Below, one piece after another: positions 42,831 through 56,419 of a stretch of DNA of 64,000 nucleotides. The notes under the pieces were generated by a model, which was not told where the DNA came from, ran no database searches, and saw only the letters and a program-made list of their open reading frames with translations. The DNA is from Siderastrea radians (taxonomy: Eukaryota > Cnidaria > Anthozoa > Scleractinia > Rhizangiidae). The position numbers and the translations under genes were made by a program. The stretch spans positions 6,382,001 through 6,446,000 of the forward strand of contig OZ024895.1 of assembly GCA_964017195.1 (NCBI GenBank). The letters run 5' to 3'. The first letter of the stretch is position 1. The number at the start of each line of letters is the position of its first letter.

Positions 42831-42841
42831 TTTTAAAACAC

Positions 42842-43131
42842 AGCTCCTGTCACCAGACCTGTGAACAATGAGACTTTACCGCCACCCTATCCCGCTGCGT
42901 CGCAGTTTGCGGAAAGCAGCCAGTATGGCGGTTACAACCAACAGTTTCAAGCAAATCCAAACATGCAGAATAATTACGTTGGGTCGCGGTAGAGCGGAAA
43001 CTTTCCGGATTCCAGTTTCTTCCCCTCTACACCTCAATAACCGCCGCCTCCCTACTCGGCAAACAATTCGCTAAATGCGAACTTGTACGCAAACACTTCT
43101 CAGGAAAGCAACAACTTTGCAGGCTAGGTCA
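42842..43131 (+). pseudogene. Degraded terminal exon of a PPPY-containing protein
   Basis: After an acceptor-like TTTTTTAAAACACAG, a frame reads PVTRPVNNETLPPPYP, then SSQYGGYNQQFQANPNMQN, a stop, then FPSTPQ, a stop, and PPPPYSANNSLNANLYANTS. The frame is Pro/Gln/Asn/Tyr-rich, with two PPPY (WW-ligand type) motifs and three in-frame stops at Gln- or Arg-like positions. It looks like the tail of a cytosolic domain that has decayed. Parent gene not recognised. Confidence 0.35.
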
Positions 43132-43139
43132 GGCCAGGC

Positions 43140-45040
43140 CAGTGGACTTTTCCCGAGGGTCACGGGTATTATCCCGGGCAAGGAAACACAGCGGGACAAA
43201 GTTTTTAAAAGTAGCTCTTACGTGTTCACACCAACCTGGCTTAAGGTTTAATTGGAAGTGCAGACAAACCCGCAAAGTCGGTGTGCAAGTGAATGTGCGT
43301 TCACACGAAAGGATTTTACGTGTGAATCGAGTTAATTAGCATGTTTGTCGGTGTGTACATTGTAATAATTCCTTTTTGTTAAAGCTCCAGAATGTAAGGT
43401 TTTGTTGATAGTCAGAGTTAACGTTGTCATAATTATTTGACATAGCGAGAGCAAGCAACCATCAGCGCAGATTCTCACCTGGAAAAGCTCTCGAAAAAAA
43501 AGAAAGTATAATAGTGCCAGAGAAGTTAAAAGTCATAACCGTACGTAAAATTCAAAATGCAAAATTCCCAGGCAACCAATCATAGCGTTATATAACCATA
43601 AACCTCTGAATGGGAGTGACTATCTGCGCTCAGTTGATGTAGTGACACAATAGGTAGACACTTTAGGACGTCTTATGCCATGTAAGAAAGGTTAGCTCTT
43701 TGTTGGGGTTAGGAATACCGCTCACACGTACTTTAAAAGTTAGGGACTCCGTCATATGACATTTTTGGTGTAGTGTTATCAATCCTGTTCAGAAAGCCGT
43801 TGACTCGGATTCAACTTTTGCTCCATCCTTCTTTTTAATGTTATTTAACTTATCAAATGCCACAAAAAGTGATTTTCATTTCATGCATGAAAAACTCAGT
43901 ATATCGACCGAGTGCATAATATTCACTCCCATGCTCCGCCGAAGAGGGTGCATTGCGCCCGTCATATAGTCTAAATCTAAATCTAGTCAATTTTATAACT
44001 GCAAATATTGCGTACAAGTGACATACGTGGAATTTTCTTTTAACTCTTACCAAGGATTCGTCTTAGGGATAGGCCACAATTTTAACAAATTATCTACATT
44101 TTGTTATTAAGCAAGTTATACGTCATAGGTACTGATGGACCTTTAAACGCCTCAAAGTTATTTTTGTACTTTTGAATAGACTTTGTTCGATCGTTCGTGC
44201 GTTCGTTAATGTTTTTTTTTTGCGATCTTTACCGATTCAGAAAAAAAGAAAATAATATAAAATTGAAAATAATTTCCTCAAGCCGACCCAACTGTTCTTT
44301 AAATTACTACAGCAATTCCAGCCACTTAAGAAATGTTCATCCTTTAGGCAGAACTATCTTTCATGAGTAATTGCTTGCATTTTCTGCTAAGAGATTGACA
44401 CCCCGTGGTTTCTCTCAATTTTATGTTTGTCTCAGACATCAATATTTATAAAAAGAACAACTTAAATCAAATTGCATCTGAGTATTATACCTTGCTTGAA
44501 TACAAAGATGTAGGTCTGTGAGTTTCAAACTTTTCCAAACGTTTGCACGACGTAGCGATTGCTTAAACATTGCGTTTAGTAAATATAAACATGTACAAAA
44601 TTTTCAGTGACCTATATCTTTGCTTCGTTTCAAGATATAACCTTCAAATTCATACAAATTTCTTTAGTAACAATGATTTTTCTGCTCGTTGTCTTAACAT
44701 CACGTGCAAAAAGAAAGAGTTAGCATTTTTATTATATTCTTTGTGGTTAACATGGAGTTAAACTTGAAAAAACTCGAAGCAAATCAACTCTATAATTTTG
44801 TTCTCGGTTTTGAATAGACTGCTCTAAAATATATCTGTTCCTGAACGTTAACATCTTCTATGCGCCTGTAATGGTTTTCATGTTAATCCGTACTTGTATC
44901 ATCATTCTATGCACATATGTTGTACAAGTTGTTTAATAGCCCCATGTATGTTGTGGAAACCTCAGATATTGGTATAATAAAATAATCAGGTGAAACAACC
45001 GCATGATGACGAGGTCGCCGCATAGCACTTGCACGGGAGG
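43140..45040 (+). other. Spacer without a supported feature
   Basis: No convincing coding, RNA or transposon signature. It is AT-rich apart from a few short open frames that I do not regard as genes. Confidence 0.4.
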
Positions 45041-45048
45041 GTAACAGT

Positions 45049-45233
45049 GGCGGATCTAGGATTTTTGAGGGGGGGGGAGGGTGTGGCTGACCTGACAGAA
45101 CCATATCGGAACAATCCGAGACAAAATCGCCTCAGTGTTAGTTTTGTTACCTTTCTAAATTTCAAGCTTAAACGACCCCAAAGAGGGGGGTGGCTGGCCA
45201 CCCAATCCACTCTCCGTGGATCTGCCCCTGGGT
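45049..45233. mobile_element. Short MITE with GTGGCGGATCTAGGAT termini
   Basis: The left end GTGGCGGATCTAGGATTTTT has an inverted right end (CCGTGGATCTGCCCC), with a G-run inside. It belongs to the family at 6,717-6,919. It directly precedes the palindrome at the unit boundary. Confidence 0.5.
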
Positions 45234-45240
45234 AAACTGC

Positions 45241-45382
45241 CTCGTTCACAGGTGCGAAGGTTTAGCCTTCTTCGCAGACGTTCTTGGCTCATCACGCAAT
45301 CTTTCCTCCCCAACGTTGGGGAGGAAAGGTTGCGTGACGAGCCAAAAGAACGTCTGCGTACGGGGCTAGTGCGAAGGGGGAT
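45241..45382. repeat. Long imperfect palindrome near the unit 1/unit 2 boundary
   Basis: Arms of about 65 bp meet at AACGTT (about 45,313-45,318): TTGGCTCATCACGCAATCTT on the left and its near-inverse on the right, extended by GCAGACGTTCTT against AAGAACGTCTGC, and TGCGAAGG against the same region inverted. Position 1 of the window matches 45,285 inside this palindrome. Confidence 0.7.
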
Positions 45383-46659
45383 ACAGCGGAGACGTCCCAA
45401 ACAACATATCTCCTAAGCCAACAAGAATCAGTGAATGTGAATACGAAGAAACAATAAAATGGAAACGGTGATATACTTAATAGTGACTATTTTGAGCATA
45501 TATGAGGATCGAGGTTTGTGAAATCGCTCTAATCAGAAAAATTTCTAAACATAAATGTTCGTCAACCACATGTTTCGCACAATCGATTTCAAAGCGTGTC
45601 ACTTGTTATTCACTTGTCATTGCTATTGTTTGGCGACTTTTAGGCGAGTGTGATCTTGAATTCTCGTTGGAAACGTTGAAAGGAACACTTGTTAAGATAT
45701 TACGGTAGCAGTCAAAAGCTGGCGTTAGCAGGACACCTAAAATCGCTAAAATGGCCCTCAAACCCCGTAGAAAGTTAAGAACCAGTTAACGTTTTCTTAA
45801 TTGTAATGTTTTATTAATTTTTTGTTTGGAGATTTCCAGTTCAAATCTCCTGGGTGTCCTGTGCGTTGAAGGAAGAACTTTGAGTTTCGCTTACATTACG
45901 TGATAGAGCTTTGGTGAAAAACCGCTGTCTCAAATGACGTTCAAGATGTAAGAAATCGAAAACTAGATTGTTTGCATTAATTTCTGTGTAAGTCTTCAAA
46001 ACAAGAAATGATTATGGACCCAGAACGCCAGCCGGCACTGGATATCTCTTCGAAATGAGTAGGAACATTTTTCGAGGTGTCGACATGCTTACACAACTTC
46101 ACCGCTACAAACCGCCCGAGTGGGCCAAATCACTGAAAAATATTCCACAACACTTTGTGCAACCCTACCTTACAAGGACCTTGCGTAGGAAATAAACTGT
46201 AAATTGCTAATCATCCCAAAAAACTGTGTCAGTGAATTTGCAATTTGAGGGATGATGCATGTAGGCTGTTCCACAACACTACTTCAGTGGAGGGGGGGGG
46301 GGGGGGGACAAGGGTGGAAACCCAGAAGAAAAGGAGGTCAGAGTTGTATGGATGGAGGGAGTAGAGGGGTCGGGAAGCAGGATTTGCAAGGCGGCGGGAA
46401 GCGGGAGATATAGGGGAAAATTCTGCAACATTCTGCAATCGAAAAAGCGCAAAAAGGTGGTATCCAACAAAAATAGGGCGGGAACTGAGATTGGAAGCGG
46501 GAAGGTTAAACCAAACTTGTATATGTAACGGTCATCTTGGAGTTGTATTCACTTTTCTTTTTTAGCCCCTGAAGAAGGTTTGTTTTGCAAACCGAAATAT
46601 CGGGCAAATATATCACTTGATTTCATTTCTGCCTCAATTTTAATTTCTTAATCTTTTAA

Positions 46660-46662
46660 TTA

Positions 46663-46714
<52 letters not shown>

Positions 46715-47480
46715 TGTTTTACCAGGGTAAACCCATCAGCAAAAGCTGTTATATGTGGGTGCCCTGGGCAAGTAAAAATAACAAATAATAAGTATAAGAA
46801 AAATTACAATAATAATAATGGTAACCCTAAAAACTGGTTGCAAAATACATGGCGAAATAAAAACTATGTACAATGTAGCTCTATAAAAATAACTCCTTAA
46901 AGGGGCATAGTCACGCTATTTTAGTTCATTTAAAAATCAAAAATATGTCCTCACATCAATGAACGCCCACAAATAATGGTCTAGTTTTGTTACCAAAGGC
47001 TATATCACTTCACTGAAACTGTTTTCTGTGGTCTGTTGGTACAGATGGCATGGATGGAAATGGATTGCAACTTGAAAAAATTAGGCTAAAATTTTCAAAT
47101 TCTTTCAGCATGTTGACATAATTTAAATCAATATTAAATGGTCATGGTTTGTTTTCTCTTACTGAAGTTAAGTTAATATGTTCGGCATGGATAAAGTTAG
47201 TTACCTATAATTTTAGCATAGTTTTTACCAAAAATCTGCGAAATCCTTGTGACTATGCTCCTTTAAGCTTCGTTTTAAAGCCCAGTAACGATTTAACTTC
47301 TTTCAAAAATGGTGGTAAATTATTAAAAGCTTAGGATCCAGAATAAAAACTGCCTTTCTTTGCAGATTCTGTGCGTACTTTAGGAATTAAGAGATCTAGG
47401 CCATTGTGCCTAGTAGAATTTATTGTTGTTTACAAGGTTAAACCACTCTGTCCCTCCCACTCACAATAGCAAAGGCCGTT
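46660..47480 (-). pseudogene. LINE 3' remnant with nested MITE (unit 2 copy)
   Basis: Counterpart of 1,745-2,590. The (AAT)n tail is longer here (about 46,664-46,713). Confidence 0.55.
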
Positions 47481-49783
47481 CCTAAAATAAATATTGGTTC
47501 AAGTCAGTGGTTTTAGTCCGCTTATTTTCTGTATTTCGTTTCTGTATACCAGTGTGACTAATGAACTTTGAACTCAAATGCTGCAAAAATGATTAATTAA
47601 AGAACTTTAAATTGCTTCTGCAAATTAAGAGGCTATTTAAGGGTACATGTGAGCACTGACAAGTGACATGGTGTTGAAACAGTGACATGCACGAAAGAAA
47701 TAAAATTGTGACATACAGCAAGACTGCAGTGAAGAAATTGTGCTGGCCACAAAAATAAGCTAAATTCCTTCAGGGATATACTGACTGTTCAATATTGGGA
47801 CATAACAAGCTTTCAAACGGTGGACAGGCATACACCCCTAAAAAGGGCCTCAAGGCTGGTGTAATACTGTAATCTACAACTGACAGTTTTGTTCTAACTT
47901 TAGGTATTGCTGTTTTACAGCTTGCTCAGCGGAACACTCCTATTCACCCATGGCATCTACCAAATCTTCCAAATGAATTTTCATTGTCCATCAAAAGGGA
48001 TGACTTAACAGGGAGTACATTGTCTGGAAACAAGGTACAAACTAAATTAGTGTTTAGTCAGTATAGAATATAAGTGACTGCAGGTTAAAGCGTACCCTGG
48101 ATGCTTGATTAGGGCCATTTTAAGGCCTGTTCTTAACCTAATATGCCTTATTTGGCCTTTTAAAATCTGCATGGTGGGAAGTATATAATATTATGATGCG
48201 CAAGAATTATCGCATGCCCCATGTAAAGCCTTTAATACCTTTTAATCGAAATAGCCTAAATTTAGCAATGTAAGTGATCTTGTCATGAATGTTCTACAAT
48301 CCTACATTTTTTTTTTCATATATTGGTATTTCTGGATTGAAATGACATCACAAATTTGATGCTAAATTCTCTTTTTTCTTTTCCTTTTCTAGGTCCGCAA
48401 GCTGGAGTTTCTTCTTGCTGATGCTTTGAACAAGAAGTGCGACACCATTTTTACATGTGGTGGGATCCAGTCTAATCACTGTAGAACCACTGCTGTTGCC
48501 GCAAGACAACTTGGCTTGAATTGTTACTTGTTCCTAAGAAGTCCAGATAAGGCATGTTAAATATTTGTATCTTTTAGTGCAGCCACCTCATTATTGCTGC
48601 CAATTATTATGGTCAAACTAGAATGAGGTTGTAAATTTAAAATTCATGAGTACGTTGATTCAGCTATAAAAGTTGGTTCTGACTTTTGGGTCTGTGGATG
48701 AAATCCGATAATGTAGTGCAACTGTATTGTTGTAACTAAGCTTTATTCTTTCTTTTCAGATGACAGATATTGGATGTAAAGGGAACCTTCTTCTTAACAG
48801 GATGGTTGGAAGCCAAATTATTGTTGTTCCTCAGCTTCAGTACAAATCTGGCCTTAAACAGATGATGGAGAAAATGGCTGAAAAATTGTAAGTGGTACTT
48901 ATTACAATTCCAAGAGTTTCTATATGTCTCATCTATTTTTAGTGTTACTTTATAAAATGCAAAAAAAAAAAAAAGAGAGAAACTCCAGTTTTGTTTAAAA
49001 TTACTCTACTAGTTGTCTGAAGCTCTAAATAAGTGTCTTTTTGCCGGCGATGGGCTGCAGGATGGAAGTAGATTGAAACTTGAAAAAGGCTGGCCAGCTT
49101 GATCTTTGTGTGAAGCCGCCTGAGTTTTTTAGAAGGCTACAAAATGAATCTCAAAGTTCTGATGTACAGTGTGTTGCCCAGTTTTCGTACACTTTAGTTT
49201 GAAATCGCTATATCTTTTTGTATGTGAGACGAAAATTTATGAAATTTCTTTTAAAGATACCCCATTTAATTACATTCAATATATAAAATGATTGGCCGCT
49301 TGATCGACGTATGTTCAAAATTATGCCATTTTTCCCAAAACTCCTAAGTTGCCCAGTCTTCGTACACCTGGCCAAGTTTTCGTACATCGACAAAACAACA
49401 TTTCTCCACGAAAACGCTCGACGCAAACTGATGTGTCAGCCACCCTGCTGAGTGCTAATTATCGTGTTTTCTCTTCGATTTGTGAATAAATATTGGCCTA
49501 GCGACCAATCATTATTTTGGTGTACAAAGCAAATGGTTATTCGGGGGGTGGATGTTTAATCGATCCTGCAGTGTTGATTTTTTTGTCCCTCACTTTTGGG
49601 CGGCTTTTCTTACGCTCAATCCACTGTCTCGTACGTCATTTACTGCCTTGGTAAAGGTAGTTGACAGGTTACTATTCTGAGTGTTACAACTGTTAAGAAA
49701 TGGCCTGCATAAGATTCGACGTTTTCCCTCCATTTATGCTTACGCCTTTAGAGTAGCAAACGCTTTACTTCCGTTTCCGCTTA

Positions 49784-50254
49784 TGCGCCGATCAATTCGA
49801 AACTTCAACATCCCCTCCCCGGGCATTTGACTGTGCATCGTGCCCAGGGAGGGGGGAATTTGAACGTTGCATTGAAAGGGTGGGGAATTTGAACCGGATT
49901 TATCTCTTGTTCTGACGTAATACGCCCGTGAGTTTTTTCGGGCTAATTACAGGGTTTGACGGATTCACAAGATAGAATTTTGCTTTGGTTAGTGAATAAC
50001 TCTTTCAAATGTGTCTTTAAAAGAAGTTTGAAGGTATCATTACGGCATATCTCTCTCTGAAAAGCGTGTAAAGTGTTTGATTGAAGACGAAATTGGCTTG
50101 GTGGAGAGGTATTTCAGTACTAATTGGTGGGGCATTTGAACGGCCTTTTTGCCCCGAGGGGAGGGAATTTGAACAAGCCAATCTTCAAAAGTTCAAATGC
50201 CCGGGGGGTTGCCCGGGGGGGGGGGGATGTTGAACTTTCGAATTGATCGGCGCA
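49784..50254. mobile_element. Harbinger-like MITE, TTA target site (unit 2 only)
   Basis: The 471-bp element has 18-bp perfect terminal inverted repeats TGCGCCGATCAATTCGAA, flanked by TTA (49,781-49,783 and 50,255-50,257). Unit 1 has a single TTA at 5,334-5,336 and no element. A 3-bp TWA duplication is typical of PIF/Harbinger (family knowledge). It lies in intron 4 of the enzyme gene; no transposase. Confidence 0.8.
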
Positions 50255-51617
50255 TTATGCTTGCTTTTCTTAACTACTTTTGTAAATGTTTATTAGAATT
50301 GCAACGGAGTGAAAAAAATCGGTAAAACCAGTAAACTAACGATATTTCGAGGTGTATGTCAACATTCTATGCAAGGACACCTATCTTAGTTAATTATTTG
50401 ATGATTTAGATTGTTTGCGTGGGATTAAGTTTATTAAATATTCGTGAACTTTGCATGACCTGGATGTAAAGCGTCGCTGTTATACCACAACAAATACATG
50501 TAGTGTATCGTACTTTGCAAGGATTGTTGTGTAATCTTTGCTGCACTTGCGACTTATTAGTTTTCGAACAGTTAAGTTTATTAAAATTCAGTTTTGAGAA
50601 AGGCGCAGCTAAGTGTACGAAAACTGGCACAGTAGGTCGAAATGTATGCGAAGATTCTCACCGCTAAAATTCAGGAGCAGTTAAATTTAAGCTTGCGTTG
50701 AAAGTTTTTCCATTCACTTTCATCTTTTATCTATCATATGTCCAAAAATCACGAAGTTCCTTGCAAAATTACCAACAAAACAGGCTATTTGTTCATCTAC
50801 AATACCTTTACTGTGCAGTGAAAAGTGCAAATATTAGCCGCTAAACTTTTACTTACCTCAAAAGAAATTGCCACACTGACCCGCTTCTTCGTCAAAAAGC
50901 CCGGCAAAACCGGCAATTTATAGCTGAAATGTTCCTTTTACTTTTGGAATTTTTTCGGTTGACGAAGATTTAAATGACCGACGAAAATAATCAAATAAAG
51001 TTCTTTTTGTACGAAAACTGGGCCCGTACAAAAACTGGGCAACATACTGTGCTAAGGTACCATATTTAGCTGTCCGAGACTGAGTCTCTCTTAAGTGTCC
51101 TAAAAAAGTTTTGGGCTCGCAATTAGGAAAATTCAAACGCTTGATCCCGCACTTTAAAAATTGAAAGGGTCTCGGGCATGCACCAGAAAACGTCATCTTG
51201 CCGTCTTGTAAAGTCTTGAATTTATCATTTGCCATCCCTACAAGTGGGTACTGTACTTGAACTGTTTGGGAAAATGGGAGGAAAAAAGTGGCGGACTTGT
51301 CCCACGCTCCCTCTCTCCCCATAAATTCATGAATTTCCTTCTCCAGTTTCACCTGCTACTTTGTCACAAGTGCCCTCAACAATCAACATTTTCAAGCCCA
51401 CAGCTCATAACCTGAATTGAACATTTCCATTGTTTCTGTAATTTTCAGAAGACAGAAGGGTTCATCTGCTTATCTGATTGAGATTGGAGGATCTTCATAC
51501 ACAGGAATGTTTGGCTACTTAACTGCCTTCCAAGAAATGATGGAACAGGTGATGTTGTTGCTCTTTGTCATGCATTCATAATGTTACAGTCAACTTTTGT
51601 ATTTCTTCTTGCTCCCA

Positions 51618-51783
51618 GGGGCGGATCCAGGATTTTTTCAAGGGGTGGGGGGGGATTGCAAGTATGAGAGGAGAAGGCAAAAGTCCCTAAGCCTGGAGAA
51701 TGGAGGGGTCAAGTTTGGAAATGTCCCAAAGGTGGGGGGGGGGGTGTAATCCCCTCAACCCTCCCCCTGGATCTGCCTCTTGC
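51618..51783. mobile_element. Short MITE/SINE-like repeat (unit 2 copy)
   Basis: Counterpart of 6,717-6,919, somewhat shorter inside, with a longer G-run. Confidence 0.45.
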
Positions 51784-53484
51784 TTGAGTCAGAGCATAGT
51801 GCCTTCATAGTAGCTCTCCTGCAGACTCGGTTTCATACAGTCCAGTTCACTTGATTCCATGATGTTCTCATTTCCTTGTACTCTAGCTGGATCATCTTCC
51901 TCTTTGTTTTTTTGGTCTGCCCTTCCTCGTGGTTTCTTGAGGGTTCCACTTGAGGGATTGGTGGGTGATCCTAGTGGTTAAGGTTTCCTAAACATGTGGC
52001 TGACCCGCCTACATTTCCTTCTCTGGGTGGGGACGTCCCACCACTAGAAGGTCAAACAAACTGAACGACAGCAAGTCCATTAATTGAGTGACATTGTTTC
52101 TCATTTGTTACAGAATGTGCTGGAGAATTTTGATGACATAGTGGTAACAGTTGGCAGTGGAGGAACAGCCTCAGGAATTGCCATAGCTAATTACCTTACT
52201 GGATCACAACTTAAGTAAGTTTTGAACTCTGTTGCTGGTGGTTGCACTACATTGCAGATCTGTTGCTTCCTTAACATTTTGTATTTCAGAGGTGCAGCAT
52301 TAGATCCATGACCTAAATCCTGGTTGTTATTCCCCCAGCCTATATTTACACCCCTCCCCTCCCTCCAAGTTAAACCCTTGCTTCCACATTGTTCTCCTGG
52401 TAGTCCCAACTACCCTGAGATCACTTCAGGGTTCAAGCAGTCAGACCGGTTATAAGGCAATACTTCTGGGATAACTGACAATGATCTGGTTGATTGTGGC
52501 AATCATAAATGCCCTCAAGTTGATATAACTCAAGTTTATTGAAACAATAATAATTATTGTGAATGATATAAATTTTAAATGGCCACAGGTCTCTCTTAAT
52601 AAGTGACTGACACTGATCCTTTCCAGAATGCAAAGTCTTCTCTGATTTATTGTTGACAAGTCCTCCCTTGGCCCATCTTTTAACTTCAATTCTTATAATA
52701 CACTTTCTCTTAATTGACAGAACTCAGTTGACAGGATTTGCTATTTTTCTGTCTCATTAGGTGTCATGCTGTCAATGTATCTGATAATGCTGCATATTTT
52801 TACAACAAAATCAATGAAGACCTCAAGACAGGAGGACTTGATGTCCAAGCAGAAGATATAATAGACATTATTGATGGTTACAAAGGACGGGGATATGCTT
52901 TGTCAACCCAAGAAGAACTAGGTCGATACAAAGTCAAGATTGATTGTGTTTTATTAGTAAACCACAATCAGCAAAATTTAAAAGCACCCAAGGAGAGTCT
53001 GCCCAATCAACAATTAGAGAATTATAGTTTCTATTATACTAAAGTTTCAATATAACGTGTGCTCTGATTGGTTGAAACAGCGTGCTTTATCAGAGTATGG
53101 ATGCACAGAGCAACCCGTGATGCCATTCTGCGTGTGCTGGCAAGCTGAAAATTTTTCTTGCGCGCACTTTCAAGCTATGAATTAAACTTGTATTCTTGCA
53201 AATTAAAGCCAATTTCTTTACAAATGTGAGAAAAGCTATATTATAAAATAAATAAAACCGTGCTGTGTTCTGTGATAAAGCATGCAAGGAAGTGACGAGA
53301 GCACTCAAGAAGTAGGGAGAAGCACTCGCCTGCCACTCGTGTTCACCCTACACTTCTTTCTTGCTCTCATCACAAAGCACGGTTTTGGCTTTTTTATTTG
53401 TTAATTAACCCATTCACTCCCATCAGCAGCCCACTGATAACCTTCCATGAAGAACCAAGCTTTTGGCATTTGCGACATGATCAC

Positions 53485-53872
53485 CTGGGGGGGGGGGGGC
53501 GGGTACTCCCTATAGTGGGTTACATGAGGAGGCTTCGCCCAAAAGGGATGCCTTTTTTAAGCTTGCAGTATACTAAAGGGTAGGGAAAATTGTTGTTTTG
53601 GTATATGAAAGGGTCACAAAATCCACTGCAAAGTGGAAGAGTTGGTAGCGAAATTGAATGAAAGAGTGTGAAATGTTGGCGCAAATGATAACGCAAAACA
53701 ATAAATACATAACTGGACCAGGACGACTAAAATTCTTTTGTTTTGGTTTGTCCCTGAGATATAAGAAAGGGGTACCATTTTGAAGAATATTAGTATATTA
53801 AAGGGTAAGTGTTTGAGTCTACAGGCAGAGCCTCCCCGAATGAAACCTGAGTAGCCCTCCCCCGCCAGGTGT
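53485..53872. mobile_element. hAT-like poly-G MITE (unit 2 copy)
   Basis: Counterpart of 8,630-9,010; the G-run is longer and is interrupted by GC. Confidence 0.55.
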
Positions 53873-56419
53873 GATCACTTTTAACATCTAATGGATTTTT
53901 CAATTATCAGCTGATGCAGTGTGATGAGCTCTTGCAGATCATGCCAAGACGAGAACCATGGGATGAATCTAGCCAGGGTTACATAGCAAAGGACCGTATC
54001 TGCTTCACTTTAAATACCATTTATTTAACGCATGATTGTACCTTTTTTAATTGCAGAGAGCATTATTGAAATCTCTAGTAGTACAGGAATATTCGTGGAC
54101 CCAGTGTACAACATCAAGGCTATAAGAGGAATGTTAACCGAGATGAAAAATAATCCTGGGAGGTTCAAAGGACGTCGAATTCTCTACATTCACACTGGTA
54201 CACATTTATCTCTTTTTATGCAGCTCAGGTCATGAATTTCCACAGTTGAGCCCTGGGCTTATATTAAATGCCCCCTCCCTTCTCCCCCCCCCCCCCACCC
54301 CCCAGAAAAGGGGCTTTTGAAAGGGAGAAATGAGAGATGGGAGCACATTCTTTAAGGGGCCACATGTCTTAAAATGCGAAATTCTTTTAAGATGCAAACA
54401 ATAACTTTGTGTTAAGCCTTCCATTACCCTGAAAGCGTCATCTCTGATGGGGTTAGCAGCTAGGTAGGAGGAGAGGCATCTTGCTAATACAGGGTTGGCA
54501 GGCCTCCAAATGAAATAGTTATGCCTTTTCTTAACATCAAGTAATCGCACAAATCTCTGACACAAAACAAACTTTACTGCAACAAAATTTGAACATGAAT
54601 TGTACAACATGCTTTCTCATGACAAAAGTGATAATTGCGTTACGTGTATGGTAACGAAATAGCAACCCCAAAATACTAATAAGCTTGATGCTTGGTAAAC
54701 CATATGGTTCAGCATACCATTTTGCATTTATTAGTGGCATAGAAAGACCCCCCCCCCCCCCCTCCACGGCTCTGGTTTATTTCTAACCGTTTCCCCTAAT
54801 TCTGTGGAAGCACAGAAAGAACACAATTTGGAAACACTTGCCTTATTTCTAATTTCCTTAATAAGATTTTTGCTAAAATAGGAGCCTTAAGGCAATACTT
54901 TTGTTTTTTTAGGAGGAGTGTTTGGTTTGTATGATGGTAGAATGGATTCTCTGATTACAAGCTTACACTCTGCAAAGGGAACAAATCAAGTACTCCATTG
55001 GGGAGACATCAATGATCCTCTGCCTTGCTGAACAAACATTTGAAGAAATGGAACAGAAAAGAAAGGAATGGATTATACAATGTGAATGAGTTAATAGAAG
55101 AATGCTTGAGTGGATGAACCGATGAACGAACGAATAAATGAAGAATGAGTGAACAAGTGGAAGAACGAGTGACTGGACACAGGAACGAAACAGCAAGAGA
55201 AGAAATAGAAGATACAAAAGTGAATGGGTTTATGAAAGAATAAAATCAGTGGATGGATGTATGGATGAGTGAACAAAGGAATAAAGGAACAAACAAACAA
55301 ATTAGTGAATGAACAAACAAACGAATTAGTAAATGAATCAAGGAATTAAACTTAAAATTAGATATGGGGATTTTTAAAGAAAGAGCTGTTTAGCGCCATG
55401 ACATGGTTGTAGTGTCCCAATAGAACACTTCCATTCCTGGTTGGAATGATTGATATTAAACTATTCAACAATATGTTCAGCTGTTTCAACCGAGTTCAGT
55501 GGCGGTTGAAAAAGTTGCACAACCAAAAATGCTTTTTTTCACCAATAGAAGATGAGTGATTAAATCCAATCAATCAAACAAACACAACTTTCTGTTAGTT
55601 TGAAGTTTCCTTGTAGAATGCACTATTTCCACCATTTCTACTAATTTTTTATGTTTTGCAAATCATTCGTGATATTTTGTTTTAGTTTAGTTAGCTTAGG
55701 TTTACCTAATACACCTATGCCTGCAATGTGACTGGTGATTTTGAGTGGGACATTTACTTTTATCCACAGTTGTTAACTTTACAGATAGATACAACACCAA
55801 ATTCATCCTAACTTGTGTACACGTGGAACTTTTGACTTTCTTAAACAATGTCTTGTAATATAACTATAATTATAAATTAAACAAAGTATCACTTGGCTTG
55901 TATTTTAATATTGGCAGCTACAAAGATCAAGCAAGAACATCGGGTTGATCAAATTTGTATCTCAAATCTTGGTACAAACTGAGAATTTTTTGTAATATGA
56001 GATACCTGAAATGCATTTTGGGCTGAATTTGTGGGAAAGGTGTTGGGGGAGGGGGGTTTCTAACCATTTTCCTTTCCAGGTGTGTTGTTCAAACTGTGTA
56101 ATATGGATGTGCAATCGCATCGGTTGTCCATACAGGAATTTTTTTTTCTGGTTCCTTTCCTTTTTTTGCTCCTGGGGAATTTTGTGGTTTTGTTTTTGTA
56201 CCCCCTCACCCGCCCCCACATTTCTAATGGTGCGTCCCTAAGAAACATGAAGGGCGAACAATAAAGATTCCCAGGGGCGAATGTGATTCGCCCAACGTTT
56301 AGAGGCGTGTTTTTATAGAATGAAAGGCTATCTACATTTTCCATATGACGTGAATGACTGATTCTGATCCCGTGATCGGCCGTACGCCCCTTACATTTCG
56401 GGGAATGCGGCTTGGCGTG

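Larger units (their letters stand above)
46055..55031 (+). pseudogene. Second copy of the D-cysteine desulfhydrase-like gene; exon-1 donor deleted
   Basis: Exon equivalents: 46,055-46,162; 47,921-48,034; 48,393-48,551; 48,760-48,887; 51,449-51,548; 52,114-52,214; 52,761-52,921; 54,057-54,197; 54,913-55,031. Exons 2-9 are open with intact splice sites and only four amino-acid changes by eye (Thr to Met at 128, Glu to Gly in exon 4, and Val-Arg to Leu-His near the C-terminus). Exon 1 runs from CAA straight into CCCTACC: about 217 bp starting with the donor GTAAGG is missing, and read-through meets TAA within 15 codons. The GC donor of intron 3 is retained. The gene is either dead, uses another first exon, or uses a weak donor such as GTAGGA at 46,184. 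Active-site residues, including Asn at the 309 position, are unchanged. Confidence 0.7.
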
